A DNA stretch of 64,000 nucleotides, from the NCBI RefSeq assembly GCF_029784155.1, contig NC_073691.1:120280226-120344225 (forward strand), read 5' to 3'. Origin of the DNA: Uranotaenia lowii. Its lineage: Eukaryota; Arthropoda; Insecta; Diptera; Culicidae. The notes below the pieces were generated by a model, which saw only the letters and a program-made list of their open reading frames with translations, was not told the origin of the DNA and did no database searches. Position numbers and translations under genes: made by a program. Shown here in pieces: positions 11,564 through 22,587 of this stretch (the first letter of the stretch is position 1; each line of letters begins with the position of its first letter).

Positions 11564-12179
11564 TTCGTAGATTATGGAAAGAATTAGAGAGACATGAGGT
11601 ATCAAAGAACGAAAGAACATAAGCCGTAAAGATCATGAATTTTTCGTAAAAGATACAACGGCTCACCGGCAGGACTTGAACCCTAAACATGTCCACGGTG
11701 GACATGATGAAATCGGCCAACACGAGCAATCGAGCTCCGCTGATCAACTGCTGGACCTTCTATCGAAACACCATGTACTTATATCCCGCATGTGATCTTT
11801 CCCACTATTGATCTCTGTTGTTTCTCTATTCCCTCCCACCCATCGACTCGGGATTTTAGCCGAGCGAGCATATGGTCGATTGCTTCGGGTTTGTCGGCTA
11901 AAATCCCGAGTCGATGGGTGGGAGAGAATAGAGAAACAAGAGAGATCGATTGCAGAGTGCAGTTGATCGGCGGAGCTCGATTTCTCGTGTTGGCCGGATT
12001 TCATCATGTTCACCGTGGTGAAATTGGCTAGCGCGCCGTTGTGCTGAAGCGAAGATTGCAGGTTCAAGTCCTGTCGGTGAGCCGTTGTATCTTTTTCGAA
12101 AAATTCATGATATTTACGGCATAGGTTCTATCGTTCTTTGTTACCTCATGTCTCTCTTATTCTTTCCATCACCTACGAA
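11564..12179. mobile_element. long foldback element with tRNA-like sequence in its arms
   Basis: Two ~290-bp arms are inverted copies of each other. The left begins 'ttcgtagattatggaaagaa', the right ends 'tctttccatcacctacgaa', and the centre is near 11870 inside 'catcgactcgggattttagc' and its complement. Both arms contain a tRNA-like block: a fairly complete one in the right arm (12008-12082, plus strand) and a damaged one in the left arm (about 11660-11730, minus strand). Transcription from either arm would give a hairpin. No transposase or target duplication is visible. It could be an inverted pair of SINEs that fused, or a true foldback transposon that captured a tRNA gene. Confidence 0.8.
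12008..12082 (+). repeat. tRNA-derived sequence (75 nt) in foldback arm
   Basis: The ends pair as an acceptor stem (GTTCACC with GGTGAGC, one wobble). There is an A-box-like 'TGGTGAAATTGGCTAGCGCG' and a good B box 'GGTTCAAGTCC' inside a T arm (GCAGG/CCTGT). The D and anticodon stems do not fold cleanly, so I call it tRNA-derived rather than a working tRNA gene. RNA polymerase III could still recognise the boxes. Confidence 0.65.
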
Positions 12180-12400
12180 TAAAAAACTGTTTTAGTTTTT
12201 TTTTATATTTTTCTTTTAAGACAGCTGAAGGTTGAATTTTTGAAAATATTTTTAGCCAAATTTAAATTTAGTAAATTTTTGTTGTATAGAGTTGTTTTTG
12301 ACATTTCGTTTTTGAGGTTAATGATCTCAAAACTGAAAAGTGTTGGGAAAACAACAGAATGATATCACGAGCACTACCAGCGGCAAATAGGACTATTCTG
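12180..12400. other. no feature seen
   Basis: AT-rich sequence between the foldback element and the downstream end of the decayed LINE. Nothing recognised. Confidence 0.4.
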
Positions 12401-13950
12401 TGAATCTCTTAACCCGCTCGAGACCGAGTGCCTTTGTCAGAACAATCATACGGATATTACGAGGGCATTCAAATGAGTTTTCTGGTGTGGTGGATCCTGA
12501 TTTCTAAGACCACGGGGTCGCACACTTAACAAAATAGCTTCCATTAGCGTGGGACAGTCGAGTCGCGATGTCAAGAGATCGGCGAAGCACGGGTTTCATG
12601 TCTACGGGCTTGAAGAATGTCAATGTCTATAAGGCGGCATCGATTTTCGTAGCTTGGTGAACGAAAAAGGTCAGACGGCAGATACGTGTTTAAGGATAGA
12701 ACGGACAATGCTGCAATATAGGCTTTTCAGGCAATACACGTTTTTGGAGTGCTAATGAGCTAATGAGCGTACCAATGAGCGAAGATGTTGAAGAAATTAA
12801 TATCGTTGTAGTTTAAGGTTATCAGCATAGAAAAATTTTGGGCCGTCGAGGAGTGAAAACACGTTGTTGAAATAGATTAGAAAAACAATCGGTCCTCAAT
12901 GGCTTCCTTGTGGCACAAAAAAATGTATCTCCATTCTGATCAATAAATTTGGGCCCAGTCAAATAACTGCGAAACCAGCCAAGTAAAGTACTACCGAACC
13001 CTTAGCGTACAAGTCTCCCTATGTCATTTTCGTGGTTCACCTCATCGAATGCAGCTGACAGATCGAAGAAGATGGCATCAGTTTGAGATTTTCTAGGGAA
13101 GTTTTCATGCACAAAAGAAGTGAACGTCAGTAAATTGCTTATCGTAGAGCGTTTGGGCATGAATTCGTGCTGGTCATCAGAAATGTCCACCAATTCACAT
13201 AATTTGGCCATCGAACATAAGGTTCAGATTCCCCGGTAGTTGTTGACATCTCGTCTATCACATTTTTGTGGACCGTAAAGATTTTGGGTAGTACTTGAGG
13301 TTACGTTGAACTCGGCGAAGGTAGTTCTGGTAACAACGTTTGTTTGCGTTATAATTTCGAAGCGCACACTTTTTTCCGTTTTCAGTCGTCGCAGTTCAGT
13401 CGTATTCCAGCGAGTTCGTAGAATTGCTCTGGTAGTGCGTTGAAGCGATCAATGACATAATTCAGGATATGCGAGAATATTTCAGCAGCAGCGTTAGGAT
13501 CCGATAGATCGAGCTCCGATACCCAGTCAATGGTGGCCACTGTACTCAGGGAGCCCAATATGATGTTGAAGTTGTCGAAAAAGTAGAACGAGCAAAATCG
13601 GGCAATTAGTATTCCGTCTCCACTAGACTTTCTCGCAGCTAAACACTGCATAACCAGGGCCGAAGGTCTGGCCCCATAGTGTGCGGTCGTTCAGCCACCT
13701 TTTCGTGAAGACGATGACGTCATTGCAGGAACACGCAGAAACGAGAAGGTAGTCAAATAGGCATAAAGAAAGTTGTTTACTTTGATAAGATCTAATTGGA
13801 GAGTATTTTTGGTGCATTAGCGGCTGGCTGGGGGTCTTAAGGACACCGGTGTTGATCAAACGGATTTCCTTTTTCGCAGACAGGAAAATTGTTGATGATG
13901 AGAAACAATTTAGCTTCACCCAGGCGAAGTTTCCTAGTTTTTGTTGTATC
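12400..13950 (-). pseudogene. decayed non-LTR retrotransposon (endonuclease plus RT)
   Basis: Reading on the minus strand, an endonuclease N-terminal piece comes first (13623-13919), ending in residues like 'RTLWGQTFGPGYAVFSCEK'. Then comes the linker to the RT ('ELDLSDPNAAAEIFSHIL', about 13440-13510), then 'RRDVNNYRG' (about 13240). The RT fingers/palm region follows: 'SDDQHEFMPKRSTISNLLTF' and 'AIFFDLSAAFDEVNHE', the latter holding the motif-A Asp (13002-13211). A thumb-like region reads 'SYLTGPKFIDQNG' (about 12930). A C-terminal region with 'PSYENRCRLIDIDILQARR' (about 12640) closes it. The part of the endonuclease with its catalytic centre is deleted, the YADD box is no longer readable, and frameshifts are many. 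It is an old, dead copy related in its C-terminus to the LINE at 54084-58645. Confidence 0.8.
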
Positions 13951-16260
13951 CATGACGATTTTGTGGGTTTCCGACCAGGTTTAGTCGGTTGTTGAAACTT
14001 GCCAAAGCTAGCACATACTCAAAATTATGGAATTGCATTGAATGTACTGCCGATGTAGGCAATCCGAAAAAAAAATTACAGATATGACAGAAATATTTGA
14101 CAAATATCTCGAAATTCTCCTAAACGTTCCATATGTGATATTCTAGGTTCGTTAGAAAGAGCATAGTAGACACTTTTATTGCCTTTAAGAAGATGTCTCA
14201 TAAAAGGTGCATTGAAGTTCTATTTTTGACGCTTTAGCCCTTCAGAAGGCGATGGAAGTTTCTGGGTAACTTTTACGTTATATGAGTTCCTTGGAAGTAT
14301 CGTAAAACCTTTGTGTAACCAAATGTGAATTCCGAGTTTAAGTAAGTATTCGCCTTTGGTTGCGGGGCAGGAAGGCAGACGTGCGTGACTCGGGGAAACC
14401 CAAAAACAGTAGAATACTTGCCATGGCATGGCAGTTGGAAGCCTCCCCTTTAACCACGTGAATGATCAACGGGACGAATTGCGGCAGGAACGAAAGGTCG
14501 TTGGTGGAAGAGTGTTTCTGAACTGGCATAGTAGGTGCGTCCCCATGTCCAATAATACGGTGATTGAAATTGGTCACTTTTGATGGCCACGAAATTGTCT
14601 GGAATCATAGTTAGTAAACTTCCGGAAGTACATATTTACATTCCCTTTGGCCGCGATTCAGTTATAAACAGTTAAAAGAAAACGAGCGCATGGTAAGATT
14701 TTGAAATAGATTTTGAACCAAATTTGTCTTCTTATTATTCATGCGTGAATGTTAAATCAAAACTTTTGAAATCCACAGCCTAATTTTACTAACTCAATTA
14801 AAGTTGAAATCTATTTCTACTCTTCACAACAAGATTCCAATGAAATGAATTGGATGATTCACATGAAGACTGACACATGAAAAATATACAAATTATTTAG
14901 CGAATATTTGGTTTGAAATGTTTTATATTCGTGTTTTATATTGTTTTATGTTCGGTTTGACAAAAAAAATCCTCAAGTTTCATTGTTCCAGCGTGACACA
15001 GCTTATCTAACATAGATATGTACGAAGCGACGTTGAATTAGTCCATTACCTAATTTTCTTAAAATAATTCGAATATATTCCGTACTAACAAACGACTGTG
15101 AATGATTTCTAACCCAAATAAGCTAGATATGCGCTTCCCGGATTTGGCTGACAAATGATCAAAAACTTTGGTCGGTTGTGTTTGCCAATTCTCATCAAAT
15201 GGTCGATGTGTTCTTCCTAGAAAAAAACAAGTGCTTGTTTAGTTAAACATGAAATATTTATAGCCAAAGAATTGTCGAATCAAATAAATACAACCATATC
15301 AACTAACAACTGATGATCATTTCGCATGTAGAACCAACCATCTACGAACGACTAGTTGAATTTTAAACCGCACAAACCCCACTGCATTCGAGTCACGTCC
15401 GGCAGCTGCAATGAATATTATTTTAAATAATTCAACTATACTCATCATATGCGAAATGCATCCTGCAACTGGTGCCCTGATGCTAGCAACTAAAACAAAA
15501 AAAAAATGAACGTGAAATGCATATCCGCCACGTGAATGTGTTTGCTTTTATTAGAAAACAAAAGAGGAAATGTTGCACGAGGAGAACAAATACTCAGCGA
15601 CCACATTATGAAAGAGTAGGTAAAAAAATGCTGCATTCACCAGCACACCGACTGGCTTATATCGCGTACAAAATAATCAAGAAAGCTCCTCACGTCATGC
15701 ATTTGGGGAAGAACTTTCGTTCGAAGCTCATCCTCAGACATCAAATTTTCGAATGAGAGCGAACTTGTTTTATAGCATAGAGTCGCATTAGAGTCAGAGA
15801 ACAAAACCAGATCCAAATGTTTTGTACCGTAATGGATTCTTTTTCTGGTTTGAATCTTAATTTGCAACGCCACTGAATGTATAATTTTAAATTTGGTTTT
15901 TGATTGAACAATTCATGAAAACACCTACATCAAAAAGCATTCTGACAGAAATTTGAGCGCTTTTCAATCCCACTCGCTAACTTTTACTCAGATTTTACTC
16001 AGATGTCGCCTTATGTATGGAGTAGCCGGTGGGATGATCATAAAGGAAAGGACTGGAAAATGAGAGGAATGAATACTCAGACGGCAGGAAATTGGAACTC
16101 AGAATACTCGATTACCTCAAGGCAACAACTGAGTAAACGTTGATCAGTTTTCATGTAAGGCAATATCGTCTTAGTTTGTTTTTGTTGTTAGACAAATCTA
16201 AAACCGAATTATAATGGTAAATATACATTTGATTAGTAAATTTATCAAAAATTAAATGGA
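13951..16260. other. no gene recognised
   Basis: Two overlapping minus-strand frames at 14220-14577 (69 and 79 codons) are open but show no domain that I recognise. The rest is AT-rich with short chance frames. No element termini were found. Confidence 0.4.
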
Positions 16261-16261
16261 T

Positions 16262-17215
16262 TTTAGTACGTTTCAGGGACAGTATTTAACACAAAGTATG
16301 AGCGAAATCCGACTCCGAGATGTATTGGAAAACATCCAACGGAATGTAGCAAATACGGACAAAGAAGTTCCATGATGGATTCTATTACAGAAAAGCTTTT
16401 GGCCTCCCCATGAAGGGAATCCATAAGAGAATCGATTCGGGGACACTGGGTCGTGGCCATGGTCAATATGGACGGTTCCGGAACAAAAAATGGCAATGCT
16501 ATCGGATTGAGACTTGCGGCATATGAGAAGAAAGCTCTTTGCCTCAAGATGACGGAATTCTACAGGAGACTAGATTCCTGAAAATTGCGTCGCGTCCATG
16601 GCCAATCTGGCCGATTCCGGATCTAAATATGTTAAAGTTATCGGATTGCGATTTTCGGCATATGAGGAAAAAGCTCTTGGCCTCAAGATAAAAGGAATCC
16701 ATAGGAAAAGAAATTTGGAAAAACTTGGTCATGCCCATGGCTAATCTGGTTGGTTCCGGAACGAAATCTGTCAAAGTTATCGGAATGAGACTTGCGGCAT
16801 ATGAGAAGAAAGCTCTTGGCCTCAAGATAGAAGCAATCTATAGGAGAAGCAATTAGGGGACACTGGGTCGGGACTATAACGAATCTGATCGGTTCTTGAA
16901 CAAAATATGTGAAAGTTATGGCAGTCAGAATTGTGGCAAATGAGAATAAAGCTCTTGGCCTCAAGATGAAGGGAATCTATAGGAGAAGCATTTCGGGGAC
17001 ACTGGGTCGTGGCCATGGCTAATCTAGCCGGTTCCGGAACGAAATATAGAAAGTTGTCGGATCCAGACTTGCGGCATATGAGAAGAAAGCTCTTGGCCTC
17101 AAGATGAAGGGAATTCATAGGAGAATCGATTCGGAGATATGGGGTCGTAGGCATGGCCAATCTTGTCGGTTCTGGAACGAAATATGTCCAATTTGACTTG
17201 CGACATGAAGGAAAA
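16262..17215. repeat. 139-bp tandem satellite, about seven units
   Basis: The marker 'cctcaagat' recurs at 16542, 16681, 16820, 16959 and 17097, with a degenerate copy at 16404, so the period is 139 bp with little variation. Units contain 'gacactgggtcgtggccatgg', 'gccggttccggaacgaaat' and 'gcggcatatgagaagaaag' blocks, the first broken by a few changes between copies. Because 139 is not a multiple of three, minus-strand reading frames step from unit to unit; the 147-codon frame at 16822-17265 and its neighbours are products of this array. Unit length is similar to the arrays in the Helitron-like elements here, but the sequence is different. Confidence 0.9.
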
Positions 17216-17225
17216 TGTGTTGAGA

Positions 17226-17520
17226 GATATGAGAATTGAGACTTAAGAAATGAGCCGTGACTCATTTCTCACTTTTCACTTCTCACATCTTACTCCCTAT
17301 TTTCCTTCATGTTGACACCAAGAGCTTGCCTCCAATATACTATATTGGCCATAGGCACCACAAAGTGTTCCCGAAATTCTTCTCCTATGGAGTCGCTTTA
17401 TCTTGAGGCCAAGCGCTTTCTTCTAATATTCGGCAAGTCTCGATCCGATAACTTTGGTATATTTCAGGTTCAGGAATCGGCAAAATTGACTGTGTCCGCG
17501 ACCCAGTGTCCTTGTACTAA
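17226..17520. repeat. inversion point and inverted units of the 139-bp satellite
   Basis: After 17215 the array reverses. A region rich in 'gagaattgagac' / 'ctcatttctcac' forms an imperfect palindrome around 17260. Then about 1.4 units run in the opposite orientation (17326-17520), with 'gaggccaagcgctttcttct' as the complement of the marker block. The 87-codon plus-strand frame here is satellite, not gene. Confidence 0.75.
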
Positions 17521-17664
17521 AGCATGGATCTTCTTCAATCGGGACGCACTGTTTAAACCATACTGCTCCTAGTAGTCGGATCTGGGATGTTTTGACAGTA
17601 CTTTGTTCGGAAATGTTTCCTCTATCAGCGTTGAAAATTTCATTACGATTCACGTTATACGTGA

Positions 17665-18075
17665 TGGGAGCCGCGATGCATCCTCATGGATGACGAAACT
17701 TACGTGAAGATGGATTTTGGGCGGCTTCCTGGAAATTTTTTTACAAAGTCACTGGTCGGGGTAATGTCTCCGCCAAGTTCGAATTCGTTTTCACCGACAA
17801 GAAAGTGTTTGATCTGGCAGAGTATTTGCAGCTGCGGACGAAAAATCCCGGTTTTTTTTTTGTGAAAAACAAGACCATGGACTCCGAAATGTACAAGGAG
17901 CAGGGCCTGAAAAACGTTTTTTCCATACCAGTAAAGTTTTCGCCAGATTTGGCAAGCTGAGCAAAGAGGTACTACACAGTGGTATCGGGACAACAAGGGG
18001 ATTTTGTCGAAAAGGACATCAACCCACCCAACTGCCCCCGATTCCGCCCTATCAAAAATTTTGGTTAAGGTGGTT
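17665..18075 (+). pseudogene. mariner (DD37E-type) transposase fragment
   Basis: The plus strand reads 'CILMDDETYVKMDFG' around 17672-17718, the first catalytic Asp region. The core follows in several frames ('KFEFVFTDKKVFDLAEYL', 'MDSEMYKEQGLKNVF'), then 'FSPDLAS' with the second Asp (about 17942) and 'DFVEKDINPPNCPRFRPIKN' (about 18005-18060). In that last block the catalytic Glu of 'PIE' has become Lys. At least two frameshifts separate the blocks. The N-terminal DNA-binding part and both TIRs are missing. It is a dead internal fragment of a family close to the mariner at 3931-5208. Confidence 0.85.
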
Positions 18076-18287
18076 TAATGTGAAGATGGAAATGCATTCA
18101 ACGTTCGATTTCTCTGACTTAACAACAGTGCCTCAAACGAGGATTTTAGTCCTTTCATGGCCTAGAATCAGGAGATTCGCTAAAGGCCTCATTTATGTTT
18201 AATGTTAAATGAAATACTTCCTCAGGGATTCAATTTGCGATTCTTGATTTTAAATATTTACCTTCGCGATACCTCGCCCAGCTAGGT

Positions 18288-18567
18288 GGGCTTAACTGTC
18301 TTGATTGCTAGTATTTTCCTGTCTAATCCTCAAGACAAAGAATCCTACCATAGATTACTCGACACGCCGCGTCGTGAGTTTAGTGACGAGGCAGCTTCCT
18401 TACAATGATGTCCTCCCCCAGCCAATCCAGCTGAAATTGACGAAGATAATCTCCTTCATCATGACATTAACGACGTCAGCATTAAGGATTATGCGTTCGC
18501 CAGCCAGCCAGTCAGAGAACGAAGCTGGGGAAAAGTGAAAGAAAAACCACAACAGTTGAAAACGTGA
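18288..18567 (+). other. possible decayed exon with one internal stop
   Basis: One plus-strand frame is open from 18288 to the end of this interval apart from a single TGA near 18411. It encodes polar, protein-like stretches such as 'NPQDKESYHRLLDTPRREFS' and 'NPAEIDEDNLLHHDINDVSI'. No domain is recognised and no splice sites clearly bound it. The overlapping frames at 18305-18538 (plus) and 18400-18615 (minus) are alternatives. It could be a pseudogene fragment or chance. Confidence 0.2.
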
Positions 18568-18569
18568 GC

Positions 18570-20020
18570 CCTGCCTGGCTGGTGATGTCTGGCAGCGACT
18601 AGGCCAATCAATCACTCAGCAGCAGCGGCCGTGTAGCTGTCCGCATCCAGGCCAGGCAGGGGTCGGGTTTTTTGGATGGGAAGCAGTTTTTCGTGAACCT
18701 TTGCCATTTTCCCCTCGTCTATTTATTTATTCATGCATTCTCATACCCAATACGGGGTGGCGAGGTGTGAACTTTGATTTTAAAACTAGACCATGCAGAA
18801 CCATAGTATGGTAAAACAATATACCCTTTGGTCTAGATTAGTGGAATCATTATTGATGTGTCTAAATTTTAATTAGTTCAAAGAATAATTTTGGCTATTT
18901 TTCGGTCTAGGGAATCAATCACCTAGACCTAAACCTAAACCTAAACCTAGACCGAAAAATAACCTAAATTATTACAAAACATCTATCACTGTGGAAAACA
19001 TAAATTTAAGCTAAAATAATGTGTTCTTTGAATAATGTCCTTTAAAAATGTTCAAGAGAAATCAATGGTGGTTATTAAAAATTAGCATCATAAACTTTGA
19101 CAAACTCAGATCTTCGGAAAAAATATCGATTTTGGGGTCATTCTCTGTAAAGCTTAAGTCCTATCTTCCAAAAGTACGAGAAAGGGCCATCATCAGGGTC
19201 AGATGATGTCGTTTTTATCGCCATTATTGTCACACTATCGACAGGCGGTGATGGGTCATGTTTAGCTCACCCATATGTGGAGCTAAAATAAGCAGGAAGC
19301 TCAGCGAAGTGACATCGTAAATGGTCATCGTGCCACTTTTTTTCGTCCTTCACTATGCCTTTTTATCCAGATGGCACGTAACAGACTATGTAATTCGGAC
19401 ACAGGAAACTTATTGAAAGTAAGAGGAGTATTTAGGATTGAGACTTTAGTTCCGGTCACATACAGTTATTTTCCCGTTGTAGTTTTTACACATTTCAATA
19501 GATATTAATGATGAATAAAAAATTGTAATTGACAGTTTAGCCTCTAGTTTAAAAGTGAGCATCAATTTCATGGACATCAAACATACCTTCTTTTGACTTG
19601 CCTTATTATTGGGCAGTTCCTTTCATAATGCATACATTACTGCAAATAAATTATTAATAGCAATTACCCTCTCTTCCCATTTATATCTAAGGGTTACACC
19701 CCTGAAGGGAAAATTGAAGCCACACTGTCAACCTAAACCAGAACGAGGACAAATAAGCTGCTCATCTTTACCTGACCTAACCGCAAAAACAGCAACACTA
19801 TAGGAGTGCCTGCATGTTCCTGAATGTACCGACATTGTTATGCATATACTCACACATACAAAGTCACAAACACACTGATCTACCCACGAAACGGTTGTTC
19901 TTTTGCATGTTGCCTCTATTTGTGGAAAGGGGAAATTTATTATTCTAGCTTATTTATGCCGGGTATACGTACTACTAATAACAGCATAAGATTCTTCTAT
20001 CCACCCTCCGCCTTTCGGAC
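18570..20020. other. no gene recognised
   Basis: Sequence without element ends, except for the hairpin at 18894-18962. A short frame at 19609-19803 has no features. There is a polypyrimidine-rich stretch before 20000. Confidence 0.4.
18894..18962. repeat. hairpin with CCTAAA hexamer run
   Basis: The arm 'atttttcggtctagg' pairs with 'cctagaccgaaaaat'. Between the arms are four CCTAAA-type hexamers (18924-18950). The hexamer resembles telomere-like repeats, but the run is far too short to be one. Confidence 0.7.
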
Positions 20021-20022
20021 CC

Positions 20023-20262
20023 TCATGCATCATCTGTTCCGGTGCAGTTGCGAGTGACCTCGTGAGTTGAAACGATGCACGCGGCAAGGACGAGCAGTAG
20101 GGTCCTGCTGATGGCGTTTCTTCTGTCCATCGAAGCCCCCCGGAGTGAGTGGCAGCCTTCTGCTTGAAGTGAAGGTGGATGATGTTCTTTGTCGGCCATT
20201 AATTTTAACTCAGCAACAGCTATGGATGAATGTAGGTTTACTAAGCAGCTGGTTCTCCCCAA
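20023..20262 (-). CDS. candidate exon with signal-peptide-like start (uncertain)
   Basis: This minus-strand frame of 79 codons contains an internal Met from which the sequence reads 'MDRRNAISRTLLLVLAACIV' and then 'STHEVTRNCTG'. That is a basic n-region, a hydrophobic core of about ten residues and a small-residue end, like a secretion signal. Third codon positions in this part are mostly G or C, unlike the AT-rich surroundings. No perfect splice donor follows. On the opposite strand, a frame from 20075 also starts with a short hydrophobic segment ('VLLMAFLLSI') and meets a consensus donor GTGAGT at 20145. At most one of these is real. I recognise no family. Confidence 0.2.
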   Translation of the reverse strand: MGRTSCLVNLHSSIAVAELKLMADKEHHPPSLQAEGCHSLRGASMDRRNAISRTLLLVLAACIVSTHEVTRNCTGTDDA

Positions 20263-21612
20263 AAGTGGGACAACAACTCTTCACCTTTTGGGAATGCTAT
20301 CGAAAGTAGGTACATATTAAGATGCATTGTTTGAAGTCCGTTTCGTAAAATCAGCGCTTCTTTAAAACGCTTTCAACTCTGCAATGATGAATGGAAAAGT
20401 GAATATCTATAAAGTAGGAAGGGGAAAAAACAGAACACCAAACCATTTCGGACATTGTTTGTTTCTGCTTTCCATGGGATTGTTCGAATGCCTTGCACCG
20501 GAAATAATGGGCCGAAGACAATAATGGGAATCCCAAATGGACTGACAGAATTCCGCTGCAGCAGAGCAATAGACAGGCAGTCCTACAGTAGCGGCACCAA
20601 AGAGCGCACCCAAATGATATAGCGGGGCTCGCACGTCCTCGTACATCACATTTATTGGTCGTACGAACACACAAAGATCATATTCGCCTACAGCGTAACA
20701 TATGCTTTTACAACAGTTCAAAAGCGATTATTTCTGCTGCAATGCTAAAGCCAAACCCAGCCCAGATGTATAGGGAATGCATGTTTGTACGTTCGTATGT
20801 ATGTATGTGTGTGTAATGATGATGATGCCTTTTCCTCGTTTTCCCAAGGACGACGGCGATGTTTCCTTACGAAACACGAACGGACGGAAGCGTTCGGCAA
20901 CAACAGGAGCAGCAGCAGCAGCAGAATCAGTAGCACCAAATAGCCTGGCCTACGCTCGAAAACGGACACACTGGAATGCAGTCAACTCCCGGGGTTCGTT
21001 TGGATACATGCATTTTCCGCCCCTACTCAATGTAGTACGGGTACCTAGCTAGTAGATCGATGCACTAAATATGGCCACTCAATTTGCATGCCATTGGTAA
21101 TACGGTGATAGTTATGGTCCAGCGCACTCTGGCATGTTTTCCTATAATATGGTAAAGGCATGGCTTGGGAACTTTCACCGAAGGGCGATTCCGATGAAGT
21201 TGATGATGGAGGCGATAATGCTGCTGCTGCTTCTGTTGTACGAATATCTATACTGAATGTATTTAGTGATCAACAAAAACGGATACGGAATAATAGAAAA
21301 TCGACTATATCGGTGGCTGCTGAATGCTGTTCATTACATTGTACCATTATTGTTGATAATAACGTTCCGATGAATGATTCCCATCGCCCCAAATGGCGAA
21401 CATTTTCCCCGGCGAGATATCGTAAACAGACTGACAACACATTGCTCTGACAAAATGTTTGATGAACTTTGGTGCAATTTTCAGCAGACAATTCAAAAGA
21501 TTGCCAGGAACGATAACCAACAATGTGTGAATAACCCAATATCCAAATTTAAACGGGTAATTAGATATACATTTACTTTAAAAGGTCCGACTTTTACTAC
21601 TATAATAACAAT
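20263..21612. other. moderately GC-rich stretch, no gene proven
   Basis: Contains a TATG/TGTG simple run near 20797-20815, a CAG-type run at 20908-20925 and several open frames of 75-107 codons on both strands (for example 20351-20721 minus and 21160-21450 plus). None has a recognisable domain, and they overlap each other on opposite strands. This may be unique, possibly regulatory, sequence. Confidence 0.35.
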
Positions 21613-21615
21613 CTA

Positions 21616-22585
21616 AAGCTTAGTTCTTTTAGAAATGGGACAGTTACGAATGCCTGTATCTCAAAAACCATTCGTTTGAACCAAATACTTTCTATGAAGA
21701 AAAAGAAGGTAATGTTATGATCTTTCATGAAAAAATTTGAAAAAAAATATTTACCGTTTTTTGTTAAAGAAATTTCTACTTTATTCTTGGTATCTCCCAT
21801 TGGCCGGCGCACACTTTTTTCAGTCATGGTATTGATCAGCTTCTCCAACTTATACTTCGTAAAATCTATATTTTAGGTGGCTTCACCCTCCTTCTTCCAT
21901 TTCTGATACTTTTTTGGTCCAATACTTCTCTGGAAACTGGAAACTGGAAGCATTTAAGTGGACACAGTTGTTTAGAAATGAACATATTTGATTATTTTTG
22001 ACCACATTTTTGATCGTTTTTTTTCGGTACCGGTTTTACAGCTTAAGAGCTTTGGAACTATCAAAAAATGGTTGTTTGAGGTTGGATTTCTATGAGTCAT
22101 CACTAGGTAACACTTTCAGCTTATCGGAGAAAATTGTTTAGGACATTTCAGCGATCTACCCTTAGTTTTTCGTTTATTGAAAATTAAAAATGCTGGTATG
22201 AGACTTGACTTCCTTGATGATCCTTAACCGTTGTTGCCGATCATGTGCTTCACTCCAATGCTTGATTTGAACTTTGTGGACATTATTGACAGTGGTTGCA
22301 TACTTATCCACCACAAAAACTCAGTAATTCTTTGAATAATCAACGGTTTTGTCAGCTATCAATTTGATAATGACGAACTTTAAAGGAAACTGTGCAAAAT
22401 TATTTTTTTCTTTTTCTCTTACATCGTACATATCTCAAAAACGCGTAAATTTTAAATTTTGAAAAAAATAGGTCGAATTGTACTTTTTACAGGCAACAAA
22501 ATGCTGTCAAAATTTTTAATATCCAATAACTAGTTAACGAGCTATTAGCAAATGAAAGTGTCCCATTTCTAAAAGAACTAAGCTT
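21616..22585 (-). mobile_element. Tc1/mariner-derived element with perfect ~27-bp TIRs
   Basis: The TIR starts AAGCTTAGTTCTTTTAGAAA at 21616 and continues 'tgggaca'; its exact complement ends at 22585. TA flanks both sides (21614-21615 and 22586-22587). The minus strand still shows a transposase C-terminal tail, 'EKLINTMTEKSVRRPMGDTK' (about 21780-21850), with no complete frame elsewhere. It is a decayed or internally deleted element. Its interior is clearly related to the element at 47916-48859, although the TIR sequences differ. Confidence 0.9.
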
Positions 22586-22587
22586 TA

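Noticed and set aside
12008..12082. functional tRNA gene
   Set aside because: The D and anticodon stems do not fold properly and the block lies in a foldback element arm, so it is tRNA-derived repeat.
16822..17265. 147-codon minus frame and its neighbours of ~93 codons
   Set aside because: They are shifted readings of the 139-bp satellite; the peptides repeat with the unit.
18924..18950. telomeric repeat
   Set aside because: Only four hexamers, of a form different from the usual insect TTAGG.
20777..21052. 91-codon plus frame with poly-Ala
   Set aside because: Begins in a TATG/TGTG microsatellite and contains a CAG run; no domain or splice evidence.
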